Part shown: one piece after another, positions 50,677 to 61,780 of the stretch
How the letters are laid out: every line of letters starts with the position of its first letter
Numbering within the stretch: position 1 is the stretch's first letter
Source of the DNA: Gordionus sp. m RMFG-2023
Taxonomy: Eukaryota; Nematomorpha; Gordioida; Chordodea; Parachordodidae
DNA length: 64,000 nucleotides
Direction: 5' to 3'
NCBI RefSeq assembly: GCF_954871325.1
Contig: NC_088776.1
Location: forward strand, 57,932,954-57,996,953
Translations under genes and position numbers: made by a program
The notes under the pieces: model-generated
Told to the model about the DNA's origin: nothing
The model's database searches: none
Seen by the model: only the letters and a program-made list of their open reading frames with translations

Positions 50677-51620
50677 ATTGGTTTCTGCACATAAATAATA
50701 TGAAAACTTATTTATTTATTCATAATAATTCTTATATTGGGAACAAAAATGGTGTCATCAGCTGATTTATTAAACAAAGCCCCAAAATACACGTAAGAAG
50801 TATGATATATATTATCGGATTCTACGTCATCCCGTTTGCAAATATTTAAAATTTTTTAATTATTTTTTGTATAAAGAATTTCGCGATCTTGCACAATTTA
50901 ATGATTACGAAGACGTCAGACGAAACACCCTTTTAAAGATTAGTCATTTAAAATCATATATAAAGTCCAATTAACCCCATTTCTTCCCTAATTTTTTTTA
51001 AATGCATCTTAAATTATTAAAAATATTTTATCGAATACCATTTTAATGACCTGGCTTCAGACCGGAATTGCGGGTCTAGGATATGGCGGTTGTTTCTAGC
51101 AGTTTCGATGCTTTGTGGCTTGATAAATTGTTTCTGGAATTGATTAGAGGAGGTTTCCGTTTCAAAACTCTGTTAAAAAAATGAAGATTTTTTTTAAAAC
51201 AAAAATTTATACAATAAATAAAACCCTAAATCGCGCGTCATTTAAAGACATTATTATATGTAAATTGCATGAGGGATATATATAATTCTTGGGATTAAGA
51301 ATCTATCGATTTAAAATCATTCTCTGCTGGGCGATTTACAAGTTTGAGAAATTTGACCTGACCGGAAAAGTATTCCCGTATGAATAGAGGTTACCCAGAC
51401 CCTGAATTTAGGATAATTTTGTCCTTTTATTTTTATTTTTTTTTAAATTCTCAAACGGATCATGTCGAAATTGTTTAAAATTTAATTCAGGAATGAATTT
51501 ATTTAAATATGAGAGATTTAGATTCCCCATGGAATCTAATCTAAGCGAACTTTCAAAGGAGAGTTCATCAGAGAGAGAACCTCTTTCGTTTAAACGAATT
51601 ATTTTAAATTTTTGGGGGCA

Positions 51621-51798
51621 TAGTATTGTTAAAAAAGGGTCGATTTTTAAAAACGGCCGGATTAAGATTTTATTCAAAATGATATTATATAATCCTGGAG
51701 TGACAAAAAGGCTTGGACCTCTAATCGCCAAATCTCGAGGCTTTCGTAATATTATTTTGTCTAAAATCTCAATCGGGCTTGTTTTTAAACAGCAATTA
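51621..51798. mobile_element. Family A hAT MITE, old copy
   Basis: TAGTATTGTTAAAAAAGGGT at the left and TTTTTAAACAGCAATTA at the right are degraded family A ends. Between them, ATCGCCAAATCTCGAGGC and CGTAATATTATTTTGTC match the family body. No target duplication is left. Confidence 0.65.
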
Positions 51799-51904
51799 AC
51801 ATTTATCGATATTCATAAAATAGATATTTATATCGCAGACCTGGCTATAAACCCTTTTATTAATTATAAAAATTAAAAAATAAATGTAATATATATTTTT
51901 TTTT

Positions 51905-52205
51905 AAAAATCGTGGCCTGGAAATGTATAAAGCCCCGGACCGAAAATTTTTTTCTAAAAATAAAAATTCGGGCCGGGCCTCTGCAGCTCTCTGATTTATA
52001 TATATCAAAGACCTGCAGGCCGGGCCGTATATTTTAAAACTAAATATTTGAAATAACCATTATAAAAATCAAAAATAAATATAATATATTTTAAAAAAAG
52101 CCGGGCCGGGCCGTAAAATATAACCCGGGTTGGGCCGTATAATAATTTTGGAAAAAAATCCGGGCTGGGCCGTTCAAAATGGTACCTCTGCAGGTCTCTG
52201 AATTT
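51905..52205. mobile_element. Cluster of family C hAT MITE pieces
   Basis: At least two elements lie head to tail: GGACCGAAAA..TTCGGGCCGGGCCTCTGCAG (to about 51990), then AGACCTGCAGGCCGGGCCGT..GCCGGGCCGGGCCGT, ending CCTCTGCAGGTCTCTGA (about 52009-52201). GGGCCG blocks repeat many times. The second piece has both terminal repeats, but I did not settle on a target duplication. Confidence 0.7.
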
Positions 52206-52754
52206 AAAGAAATTTTTTTTTAAAAAAAATATGAAAACCTAACCAAAAGCCAAGGTGTGTAATATGATTAGTATTTTATTTTTTTTGATCTTATGATATT
52301 TTTTTATATCTCTGTAAAATCTGAATGTGGCTTTATTTTTATCGTCGGGAAGGTTAATGTTTTTTTGAAAAAATATATATATTTAATGAGATAGTATATT
52401 TTTTTTGTTTGAATGTCATTTAAGATTTTATTCTTATTTTATAAATTTATATTTCATTTTTAAAATAATTCCTTAATTCGTCGTATATTTAAAAAAAACT
52501 AAAATATAAAAAAAATGATGATAAATAAACATATTAACTATAAATTATAGTTTAATTTTTCAATATAATCCATCCATTTCATATTATATTAATTATGATA
52601 AAACCTCGAATTTTGTATGTCTACATTAAGAAGGGAAGGTTGGTGGTGGTCATTGAAGGGAGTATGTCTCTTTAATCGATTTATGAAGCGCCTTAATTTA
52701 GCACCCGAATATTTGGCCTATTTTTTTTTAGCCAATAGCATTTACCCATTATAG

Positions 52755-52856
52755 CGATAAATATATCGGATTCAGAGAATCTGCAAGAGATCAAAATTTT
52801 AAGCCTGTGGCGCTCCCGTTTTGATTTTAATTTTAGGCTTACAGGTCTCTGGAATA
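52755..52856. mobile_element. Short family C relic
   Basis: CAGAGAATCTGCAAGAGATC at the left and TAGGCTTACAGGTCTCTGGA at the right are inverted family C-type ends. The centre is short and has lost the GGGCCG blocks. Confidence 0.5.
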
Positions 52857-53129
52857 TTCAATAAGTTGTTCGAGCGATAAGGCTGCGGCCTAGGATCAGA
52901 CCTCTCCATCAAACTTGTATACGACCCCCCCCTACTCATCGAAAAAGGTGCAGATTCTGATATCGCCGCGTTCCCCTTTAATGATGATCACATAGTTAAG
53001 GCTATGTTGTTTTTTCTATCTTAAAAATAAAAAAATATTATCCAAAACATTGTTCTATATATATTTTTTTGTGAAGGTAAATATGAAATTTGTTAATTTT
53101 TTTTTTATTCTTCAAAATTACCCCTAATA

Positions 53130-53343
53130 TAGTGTTGTTTACCGGATTCGAGCCGATTTTTCTAAAACTCAATATTTTATTCACATAAATATTGCGCGGG
53201 CTAGAAGATTTTGCTCACAGATGGCACAATGATTTGGAATATGTATTGGCAAAATTTCGAGGCTTACCCAATATTTTTGTGGCTAAAATATTGTGTTAGC
53301 CTTTTTCAAAAATTGGCCAAAATCGAGCCTTTTATCAACACTA
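53130..53343. mobile_element. Family A hAT MITE
   Basis: The ends are TAGTGTTGTTTACCGGATTC and GAGCCTTTTATCAACACTA. The flanks CCCTAATA (53122-53129) and CCACAATA (53344-53351) agree at 6 of 8 positions. The body carries the family's inverted AGCCTG/CTCGAGGC segments. Confidence 0.8.
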
Positions 53344-54224
53344 CCACAATATATCGAAATTAGCGTTGGAAATCGAAACATTATATAATGATATGAACAT
53401 GTTCGTGCTACGTTATAACGATGTTATTAAATAGCCATATGTTTAAATCGGTATGAAAGGTATTTCACATTTGTTGGGCTTAGGGCTAATGGAATCTAGT
53501 AATTTAGATTTGGGGGTTGTGTGCTTGATCTTGTCAAAAAAAACACATTTATTAGCATACTAATCACATTAGAATAGGAATATAATTTTGATAAAATGGG
53601 CGCATATATTTTGTAAATAACATCGGTTGCATGTAACATGAGTCGGCCACGTGTGGGATTATTTACAACCCAATATCAACGGAATTATTCTTATAGTAAA
53701 TTATATTTGAACGAATCTAGTGCGAATAATTCGTTAAGTTCGTATTCGTTTTTTAGGATATGTTTAATCACGAGTGCACACCCATTTTTGGGGGCATATG
53801 ATTCGCTCTTGAACACGTGAAATTAAATCACGTTGCACTACTATCAGCCTCCGAGTTTACTTATATAATTATTTGGGAACCTCCTATAGAAATTGCACAA
53901 TGCCCCTCCCTAAATTTTATTTATTTAAAATTGAAAACAAAGAAACTAGTAACAAATAAAATAATTGAAATCGATAGTAATGTAGATGACCTACCATATT
54001 TGAAAGAAATAAAGATATACTTAAAATAATCTTAGAATCTTTATATCTAAACGGTATAATAACATATTTTTCATATCGTATCTAGTATAGCTTAGTTGGG
54101 TATATGATTGGCCCATTTGTTTGGGTGTCATCTATTTCAAAACCAACAAAAGGTTGAGCTTGTAAGAAACCCACTTTTTTAACAATGCAAACTTTATGAC
54201 TCTGTTCTTAACCTAATAACATTG

Positions 54225-54445
54225 TTATTGATACTATATCATCTTTGGATCCATTTGACTATTGGAGAATTAATGCTGAAAGGTATCCAATTTTGTCAAA
54301 ACTTGCATGTAAATTTGTAAATTTTTGGCGCCTCCGCAACAAGTGTCCCACATAAGTCTATCTTCAGTACGGCAGAGGATTAGATAGCCTACATCTTAGA
54401 AGCTTATTGCCAGAAAATCTAGAGGCCCTCATATTTATTTAAAAA
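54225..54445 (+). pseudogene. hAT transposase C-terminal fragment
   Basis: SSLDPFDYWRINAERYPILS near 54240-54300 matches the conserved hAT C-terminal D...WW......P.L..LA region. It is followed in a shifted frame by SATSVPHKSIFSTAE (about 54330-54375), the family's PATSVPSERVFSTAG motif, and by LLPENLEALIF (about 54400-54435), matching L.PE....LIFL. It is therefore the dimerisation domain of a broken hAT transposase. The N-terminal half was not found upstream: the short open frames at 53638-54029 show no family motifs. It lies in an intron of the zinc-finger gene, on the same strand. Confidence 0.8.
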
Positions 54446-54894
54446 ATATCTAATATATTATAATTTTAAATATTATGTTTTTATAATTCATAACAACATC
54501 TATATATATTATTCAAAATAAAATGGATACACTATTAAATAAATATATATATTTTTTTATCTATTTATAATATTTTTTTTTAAATTAAATGCATAATTCT
54601 ATTTTTTAATTACATTTGGTTCAAAGGGGAGTGGTAAAAAATAAATATCAGTATCGGATCAGGTTTGAACCAATATCGGATCGGTGATCGGCAGAGCCCC
54701 AAATATATATATGTATATATAAAATCTCTGAAAGTAAGAAATTTTATTTTTGCCTGTGGCCCCCTTTTTTATGCCCGGTTTGTTCAAGAATTTTAGATTT
54801 TTTGCCGAGGTTTGGTTTAATTTGTCCTGTGGCGGACTGGACGCATCCGATTTTGGATTCGGACTGATCTGCCCGAAGCCTTCAGCGGCATTCA

Positions 54895-55105
54895 TAGTTG
54901 GGATCTAATGCGCATGATTTAACAGCTGATCGATTTTTAAAATATGTTTATGAGATCTATTTTTCTTCATTAATGTTAATTTCCATTTTTAATTCCATTC
55001 ATGATAATAATCTAGGAAATTATTAATTTTGATGAAAAATTGATTTCAAAAAACAGATTTTAAAAATCGATCAGCTGCTAAATCGTGCAGGATCAGATTT
55101 GGAAC
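54895..55105. mobile_element. Family E MITE, copy 2
   Basis: TGATTTAACAGCTGATCGAT followed by TTTTAAAATATG at the left is mirrored by AAAAATCGATCAGCTGCTAA at the right. The same core is at 961-1150 and 61781-62001. The outermost ends (GGGATCTAATGCGCATG and CGTGCAGGATCAGATTT) are diverged. Confidence 0.75.
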
Positions 55106-55649
55106 CAATTCCCGAAATTTTTTTTCTGAAATTGCTTCAACTACTCGAATGCAACCGGAAGGTGATATTAAAATGACAATTATTTCCATTTTAATTACGT
55201 TGAAATACCACGTCAGTCATTTATTCTCTTTTCCCCTCCTCTCATCTTTATACTGTTTTTTTTTAAATATCAAAATAAATTAAAAATTGCCTTCATTTTT
55301 TTTTAGAAACCTGTTTTTTTGAAGATAGATAGATGAGTAAATATAATGTTTCTTTTCTATGCCAAAATTTTCTGAATTTTCTTAAAAAATAAAAATTATA
55401 TCGTATCATAGCCATTACAAGAATAAATCTAAAATTAATAATAATACCTAGAACCTGCTAAATAATAGTCACCATCTGTCCACATGCACGACCTCCATAA
55501 ACTGGTCTATCATTCTATAATCGATTCGTATATATCCTTTTGATTCAACTAGGAAAAAAAATAATTTTTTTTATGAAGTGGACGTAAAATTAGTAACTAT
55601 TGAATTGATTGTCAGCCATTTAATTAACGTTTTGTGGTTGTCTCGATAT
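55106..55649. other. Intronic AT-rich DNA, nothing recognised
   Basis: I see no exon or repeat partner in this part of the intron. Confidence 0.4.
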
Positions 55650-56042
55650 AGTGTTGTTAAACGGTTAGATTTAAAAAAAAATATGGCTGACCTAGTATTT
55701 TAGCTAAAAAGTATTAAACAAGTCCTAGAGATATTCTCAGTTAACCGCGAATTCGCGGCGGATATATACAAAATATGATATTAATCTTTCGTATATATTA
55801 CTCCGCGATTTCGAGCTAACATATGTGAATGCATGGTTAGCTGTCGGAAAGGTTTAGAACATCTAGAGATATTCGGCGTAAGTATACAAAATATGATACT
55901 AATCTTTCGTATATATTACTCCGCGAATTCGAGCTAACATAAGATGGTGGAAAGGTTAGAACATCTATTAACAAAATCTCGGGCTAGAATTCTTATTTAA
56001 AAATCGGCTAAAATCGAGCCGTTTAAATTAAACAACATTAAT
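55650..56042. mobile_element. Family A hAT MITE with internal tandem repeat
   Basis: The left end is TAGTGTTGTTAAACGGTTAG; the right is near GAGCCGTTTAAATTAAACAACATTAAT. The flanks TCTCGATA (55642-55649) and TCTCGAAA (56043-56050) agree at 7 of 8. The copy is enlarged by a unit containing TACAAAATATGAT..TAATCTTTCGTATATATTAC, present twice about 119 bp apart (55767 and 55886). Each is followed by CTCCGCGA..TTCGAGCTAACAT. Confidence 0.8.
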
Positions 56043-56050
56043 TCTCGAAA

Positions 56051-57487
56051 TTAATACATTTTTTTAAAAAAGGACCTTTATTTTTTTTATTATTTTTTTT
56101 CATCCTTATTTTCAAAATTATCATTTTTCTTTTTTTTATCAGTAAAATCTTTCTCTCTATATTTTTTTTTCTTCAAAATTTGGCTTTACAACGCCTTAGT
56201 GCCTCAGGGCTTTTGCTATGGTTAGATTTTATTAATTTTTTAGACAAATATTTTTTTGGATTATATATTTCAAAAAAAAAAATTTATAGAATAAAAATTA
56301 CTTATAAAATTTTTAATTTTTATTTTTTGAAAAGTGAAATGAATATTTAAATGACCGTCAAAAAATGATTTGTTATGTTTCAAAAACAAAACAAAACGAG
56401 AGATTGGTTTTTAAAAAAAAAATATCTTCCTTTTTTTCCTCTAGGAATAAATAGGAATTGGATAAATTTTTATTTATTAAAATATTTTTCTACTATCCTT
56501 TGTTTATATTATGAAGCTATAACCTCGTTGAAACGTGGTAAAATGGTCCGTATTACTTTTAGGCATATAGATCATTTAATACCGTTTCAATTTCTAAACT
56601 GACAGGTTGCATTTCTTACTACCTAAACTTCATATATTCGTTCATTCCTAATTTTTTTTATTATATTGAAATTTTAAAATTCGTACAAAATTTTATTAAT
56701 TGTCATATGAAGAATGTAATAAATACGTTCAAAAATTAAATAGAAAAGCGCCTTAAATTACGTCCATTTTCCTTTCAAGTGGAATTTAATATTTGGTTAA
56801 ACCCCCTTTTGCTTTCATATCAGCTGTTATTCTATCGTGCATTGAATTTATGAGATCTCAGCATAATTCCCTTGTAAATAGAATACCATTTACCTTCTAG
56901 ATAGGCAGGGTTTTTCCGACAACAGTTATATTGGAAGTCTTTAGGTTAAAGATAAATAAATATTAAAATTACCCGTGAAGGCATAACTAAGCTCCTGTCA
57001 CAAATGTTCAGTTATCGTATTTAGTCGTGCGATTCTAAATTCGGCTATTGTTACACTTTATCACAGAATATGACAAAAAAATGTGACAAGCCTTTTATTA
57101 TATAAGAGATTTTAGATTTTATTTTATAATTAATAATTTTTTATATTTTTTACATGCTCTTATATATATTCCACGATAATTCGGAATTTTAATTTTTTTT
57201 AAAAAAGAAGATTTTGTAAATGTATTTCGGCATACTGTGAATTTCGGACAATTTTGATACAAATTTTTGTATTGGTCTTTAATTTATTAATTTTAAAAAT
57301 TTTGTATCGTTCAATCAAAGAGTGTCGTTGTTTACTAACTATCCTCAAGGTACTAACCGCGCCAAAATCAGTTTAACCTTTATACTCGTACTGATTTTTC
57401 TTCTTTCGATTTAATTTAAACTTTATATACTTATGGAACGGCACCTGCGTTGGTTGCGATATCGATAAAGTAACCGATGCTTTCCTT
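56051..57487. other. Intronic AT-rich DNA, nothing recognised
   Basis: The open frame 56375-56602 has no recognisable motif or splice context. CATATCAGCTGTTATT near 56817 also occurs near 1758, a small shared repeat. Confidence 0.4.
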
Positions 57488-57696
57488 TAGAGATCTGCAA
57501 ACGTAAGTTCGGACCGGGCCCGAAAAAATAATTTGAGCCCGGATTTTGCTCATAGATGGCACAAAGGTTTGAACATTTAGTAGCAATCTCGAGGCTGGCT
57601 AAAATACTGAGTTAACCGGTCTCCAGACCTCATTTTAGGCGGGCCTTCGACCCGCTTTTGCAAAATTGGCTCAAATAGAGCGATTTTGCACCACTA
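57488..57696. mobile_element. Mosaic of family C and family A pieces
   Basis: It begins with a family C end (TAGAGATCTGCAAACG) and CGGACCGGGCCC. It continues with the family A body (GCTCATAGATGGCACAAAGG, ATCTCGAGGCTGGCTAAAAT), a second C-like GGCGGGCCTTCGACCCG, and the variant family A right end (GAGCGATTTTGCACCACTA) also seen at 2089. Order of insertion is not resolved. Confidence 0.6.
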
Positions 57697-57788
57697 ATTG
57701 TAACTATGGGCCGCGCTTTGATATACGGCATTTAGTTACGATATAAAATGGAGGAAGATGCGTGATGGCGAGACAAACCTTATAATTT

Positions 57789-58086
57789 TAGTGTTGTTAA
57801 AGGGCCACGATTTGAGCCGATTTTTATAAGGGCTATATTTTCGCCACAAAAATATTGCCTAAACTTAGAGATTTCGCCGACACATGTCCAAACCTTTGTG
57901 TCATCTATAAGCAAAATCTTAAGGTTGGCGTAATATTCTTTTGGATAAAATATTTAGTAAACCGTTTTTAAAAATCGGTTTAAATCGAACCGTTTTAAAG
58001 ATTGGTTTAAATCGAACCGTTTTAAAAATTGGTTTAAATCGAACTGTTTTTAAAATAGGCTTAAATCGAGCCGTTTAACAGCACTA
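57789..58086. mobile_element. Family A hAT MITE with expanded right stem
   Basis: The left end is TAGTGTTGTTAAAGGGCC; the right is GAGCCGTTTAACAGCACTA. The stretch 57958-58075 repeats a unit of about 30 bp (TCGGTTTAAATCGAACCGTT) four times with changes, an expansion of the terminal stem. The flanking 8 bp do not match clearly. Confidence 0.8.
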
Positions 58087-58669
58087 AATTAAAAAGAATA
58101 CGATGTTATATAATTTTATTTTTGATATCTAATTTTTTCCGAAGAAGTTTATAAGTGGATATTAGAATTTTTCCGAAAAAATTCGATCGATTTTTAATAA
58201 AGATTTTGAGGCGAAAAGTCGAAACCCCCCTTTAAACGAAAAAAATAAATAAAATTTAATGATAGTTTTTTTTTATGAATTCTCTATCCTCTTATATAGA
58301 AAGTTTAAATACGTTAAAATATGACTTTATTATTAATCTAGATTGACGATTTATTTATTAAATTTTACATTGAAATCTGCTGTACAGTCAATGTAATTGA
58401 CTGTAAATAGAAGCCATTTTAAAGATATTTCCACCTAAAAGCCTCTCTACACGTTTTTAATGAATGGGCAGTCTAGATTGGTATTCTAAAATCAGTGGTT
58501 TAAGGTAAAAATCATGAAGAACTCTCAGGTAAAAAATGTATGGTGCCTTCTCCACACAATTTCAACCCCCCCCCCTACCACTTTTACTTGGAAAAAAATT
58601 TAGGCTGACTAACACCTCGGGGTTTGTGGGGTCTTTGTTAATCCCCCCCCTCCCGAAGTATTTAAAAAA

Positions 58670-58800
58670 TCAAATCAGTTTGCGTTTTTCATAATGGTTA
58701 CTAGCGTCAAACGGGAATTTAATCAATTAGTTACTTATCATTTGAAATCCATTATTAGCGTTTGCTACGCAGCGTTTGAAACGATTTGTCTGCACTATGA
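58670..58800. mobile_element. Family B end close to a splice acceptor
   Basis: TTTGCGTTTTTCATAATGGT, CATTTGAAATCCATTATTAG and GCGTTTGCTACGCAGCGTTT match the end of family B at 59560-59655. It finishes with TCTGCACTA at about 58798, about 60 bp upstream of exon 58862-58949. Only one end is present. Confidence 0.65.
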
Positions 58801-58861
58801 AGTCGGACAATTTTTTTATTTTCAAAAATTTTAAAATATCATTTTTTTTTTAAAAAAACAG

Positions 58862-58949
58862 CTGAAACTCGGTCTGAGTAGCGAGATCAAAACTAATGGT
58901 TATTGCGACGAAGAAGGATTGATGCCAAAAGGGGAGCAAAATGATTTAG
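58862..58949 (+). CDS. Zinc-finger protein gene, 88-nt exon
   Basis: This exon lies between TTTAAAAAAACAG and GGTAAAAA. It enters in phase 0 and leaves in phase 1. It encodes LKLGLSSEIKTNGYCDEEGL and a short tail (MPKGEQNDL): acidic and polar, with one Asn-Gly pair like its neighbours. The phases match exon 49091-49386 upstream and exon 62370-62486 downstream without an added base. A family B transposon end lies just upstream of the acceptor, which may have altered the intron but not the exon. No known domain. Confidence 0.8.
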
Positions 58950-59306
58950 GTAAAAATTATGATCTATCCTTCCTTTTTTGTTCTTTGGCAAAATTATTTA
59001 ATTTTTATTTGGCTACCTGGACATAGGCAATAAAAATATGTAAATTTTTTTTAAAAATGTCTAATTATAAATTACGTTTTTTTCAAGTCAAAATAAACAT
59101 TTCCTATTTTCCTTGAGCGCTTATAAACTTTGAGCAAATTTGACTTAAGAAATCGGCCGGATATATGGCTTTAGCGTATGTATCCGACACCTGAACCCAT
59201 GCTCGTCAATATTAGGTGGGTGAGCAAGCGGGTTTAAAATATCAAAACATCGCATCGGTCTATGAATAAATATTTTTTGGACAAATAGAGCAGGAACATG
59301 ATTTTA

Positions 59307-59686
59307 TAGTGCCCACAAATTGAGCGTTTACGTTTCGCCGTAATTTTTAAATAAACGTAACGTTATTATCCATCGATTCAAAATTTTAAATATCTAAAAA
59401 AAAGGATTTGTCTTTGAAAGTTATATTATCGTCTGCGTTCTTATTTCTTTAATTTCTAAATATTCCTTTTTAGGATATAAGTAAGTTATTTATATTACAT
59501 TTTTATATAATATTACAAAGTGAAGAATTAAAAAAAAGTAATGAAAAAGCAAACCTATTTGCGTTTTTTTAAATGGTTGCTAACGCCAAACGGCAATTTT
59601 ACCAATTTGCACGAGGCCATTTGAAATCGTATTATTTGCGCTTGCAACGCAGCTTATGACAACTTCCAATTTAGTGCGCATCTAGT
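59307..59686. mobile_element. Family B inverted-repeat element
   Basis: The left end TAGTGCCCACAAATTGAGCG is followed by GGATTTGTCTTTGAAAGTTA and TTATATTATCGTCTGC, shared in inverse with 12480-12640. The right part, TTAAATGGTTGCTAACGCCA, CATTTGAAATCGTATTATTT and GCAACGCAGC, is shared with 58670-58800. The right end near ACTTCCAATTTAGTGCGCAT also forms part of a larger inverted repeat. Confidence 0.7.
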
Positions 59687-60400
59687 AATTAAAATACAAA
59701 TTAAGGACACCGACCATTAAAATCAAATGTTGTGTAAATGATTAGGCGCGCGTGTTAAACAAAATTTACTTACGATATTATCGAAGGGCAGGCTAAACAG
59801 GCTTAAAAAAATAACTTTAAAACGCTAGGTGATCATTTAGGTAAAGACCCGCACCGAAAAATTTACCTACGTTTAAACTCTAAATAGCCTCCATTTCGTT
59901 TATAGTTTAGAGAAAGATATGTAGATTGTTTATTTATCGGGGTTTTTTTGTTAAGAAACAAAATGAATTTAGATCACAACCTATTTGCTTTACATCCAAC
60001 TTCTTACAAAAATATTTGGAAGAAGTAAGATGTGAAGCCTTTAGGCCGTGTTCTGATTCGTTTTATTTCTAGCAGTATAACTCTGAATTATAGTCAGTTT
60101 ATGTAGCTTTCTTTAAACTAAAAAAGAAATAGAGGCTATTTAGAGTTTAAACGTACGGTAAAGTTTTGTGGCTCTTTCCAAACCAAAATAGGGTCGTCCT
60201 AGCGTTTTAAAGTTATCTGTTTAAGTCTGGTTGCATAAACGTCGAAGTAAGTTTCTGAAAATAGTGACCAATCACGTACACCTGGCATTTAGACACTTAT
60301 TTTAATGGTCAGTGTTATAAACTTGGATTCTAATTACTGACACGCACTAAATTGGAAGTTGTCATATTTATGTTTTACGCGTAAGGCGATACGTTTCAGA
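59614..60400. repeat. Long imperfect inverted repeat (foldback)
   Basis: The left arm, about 59614-59938, is mirrored at about 60097-60400. Matching blocks, left arm sense: CCATTTGAAA, ATGACAACTTCCAATTTAGT, GACCATTAAAAT, AACTTTAAAACGCTAGG, TTTAAACTCTAAATAGCCTC. The arms differ by many substitutions and small gaps, so it is older than the hairpin at 43245. The left arm overlaps a family B right end. A smaller palindrome (CAACTTCTTAC..GGAAGAAGTAAG) sits in the spacer. Confidence 0.8.
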
Positions 60401-60524
60401 TGGTATTGTTTTTTATTTTTTGGATTTTAAAATCATTAAGAGCGTGTTATTTTAAATTTTAAAAAATCTGATTTTGCCGGAAAGCATTCCAATAGGTCAA
60501 ATGTTTATGCTCTTAAATTACACT

Positions 60525-60623
60525 TCTTTTCTCTTCTCTTCTCTTCTCTTCTCTCTTCTCTTCTCTTCTCTTCTCTTCTCTTCTCTTCTCTTCTCTTCTC
60601 TCTCTCTTCTCTTCTCTTCTCTA
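60525..60623 (+). repeat. (TTCTC)n microsatellite
   Basis: About 100 bp of TTCTC repeats with a few CTCTCT interruptions. The Ser/Leu/Phe frame over it is its translation. Confidence 0.95.
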
Positions 60624-61780
60624 GCAGCTTTTAAAATAAATATTTTGATAATTAAACTTTAGTGAGCCGATCCAAAAAAAAGTTATAGGGTGCGTTCCTA
60701 TCGAGTTACTGTTTTTAGGAACAAAATAGAAACTAATTATTTTGTCGGCCAAATCGGATCAACTAGATTTTACTTGGATCCCAAAACCAATCTATTCTGA
60801 ATGCAACCGAATCCTTTTTTTTTAAGATTTTTCTCCCCGGAGTGTGAAGCGGTATGACCCAATTTTGATCGATTTCTTCACTATTAAAATATCTGAATAT
60901 AAATTTTCCTTAAAAAAAGGGGGAGATCAAATATCGAATTTCGGGTCGGACCCGGTTTTCAAAATTATATTATTTTACGACTCGATCCGGGTCCGGGAAA
61001 ACTTATTTTGAATTTCGTAAAAGAAATAAGTGTCCAAATTATTATAATAAAATAATCAATATATTTTGAATTTATTATTAACAGTATTAATATTGTGATT
61101 TGTAACATGTCAATATTTTAATATCAATTATTACACATTCATTCTACACCTAAAAATACTGGAAAAATTAATATTTTTATTTTGTACAAAATAAAAATTA
61201 CTTTAAACGGGTAAGAAATTTTGCGCTGCATTTTTTTTATTTATAAATATAGATTGTATTTTAAAAATAAATTGTTTAACACCTACTCCTTATACCTCCC
61301 TTTCTCATATGTATTTTTTATTTTAAGAAATATATGAAATTTGTTTATTTAGATGGGAAAAATTGGTGGAATTATAACGAATTTTATTGCCAAAATAATC
61401 GAATAATATAAATATATGAAATTAAATTATATAAAAAATTGTGTTTTATTTATAGGCAAAAAAAGGATGTAAATAATATTGATTTGATTTTACAATATGA
61501 TTGCGTTGGGGTGGGAAAAGGGTAGGGGGGGGGTTACTAGCGTGATAGATAATTTATAGTTTTTAAACCTTGATGAATTATATTTTCTTCCACGATTCCA
61601 CTCTTTCTCCTCTTCTTTCTTGGCAAATAGCATTTCTATTAGTTGTGTACTATTTTGCAAACGATGAATAAATCACGCTATAGAATTAAGAATTCGGGTT
61701 TTAATATATTCTTTTTAGAATGGATCCGATAATAAATATGGGTTATTTTTTGTCAGTTTTGGATAAATATCTGACTCAGT

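Larger units (their letters stand above)
49387..58861 (+). other. 9.5-kb intron of the zinc-finger gene
   Basis: It is bounded by GTAACA and AAACAG, with matching phase on both sides. It contains a 23-bp tandem pair at 49405-49450, family F (50513), several family A, B, C and E elements and a hAT transposase fragment (54225-54445). I found no further exon that would keep the phase. The open frame 51493-51876 starts in unique sequence but runs through a family A relic. The open frames at 53638-54029 are unassigned. Confidence 0.7.

Noticed and set aside
51493-51876. 127-codon frame with a plausible start (MESNLSELSKESSSEREPLS)
   Set aside because: Its second half is a family A relic and no splice site pair keeps the gene's phase. 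The first 45 codons remain a weak possibility.
53638-54029. Two adjacent frames upstream of the hAT C-terminal fragment
   Set aside because: They show no hAT motifs; I could not tie them to the transposase or to the host gene.
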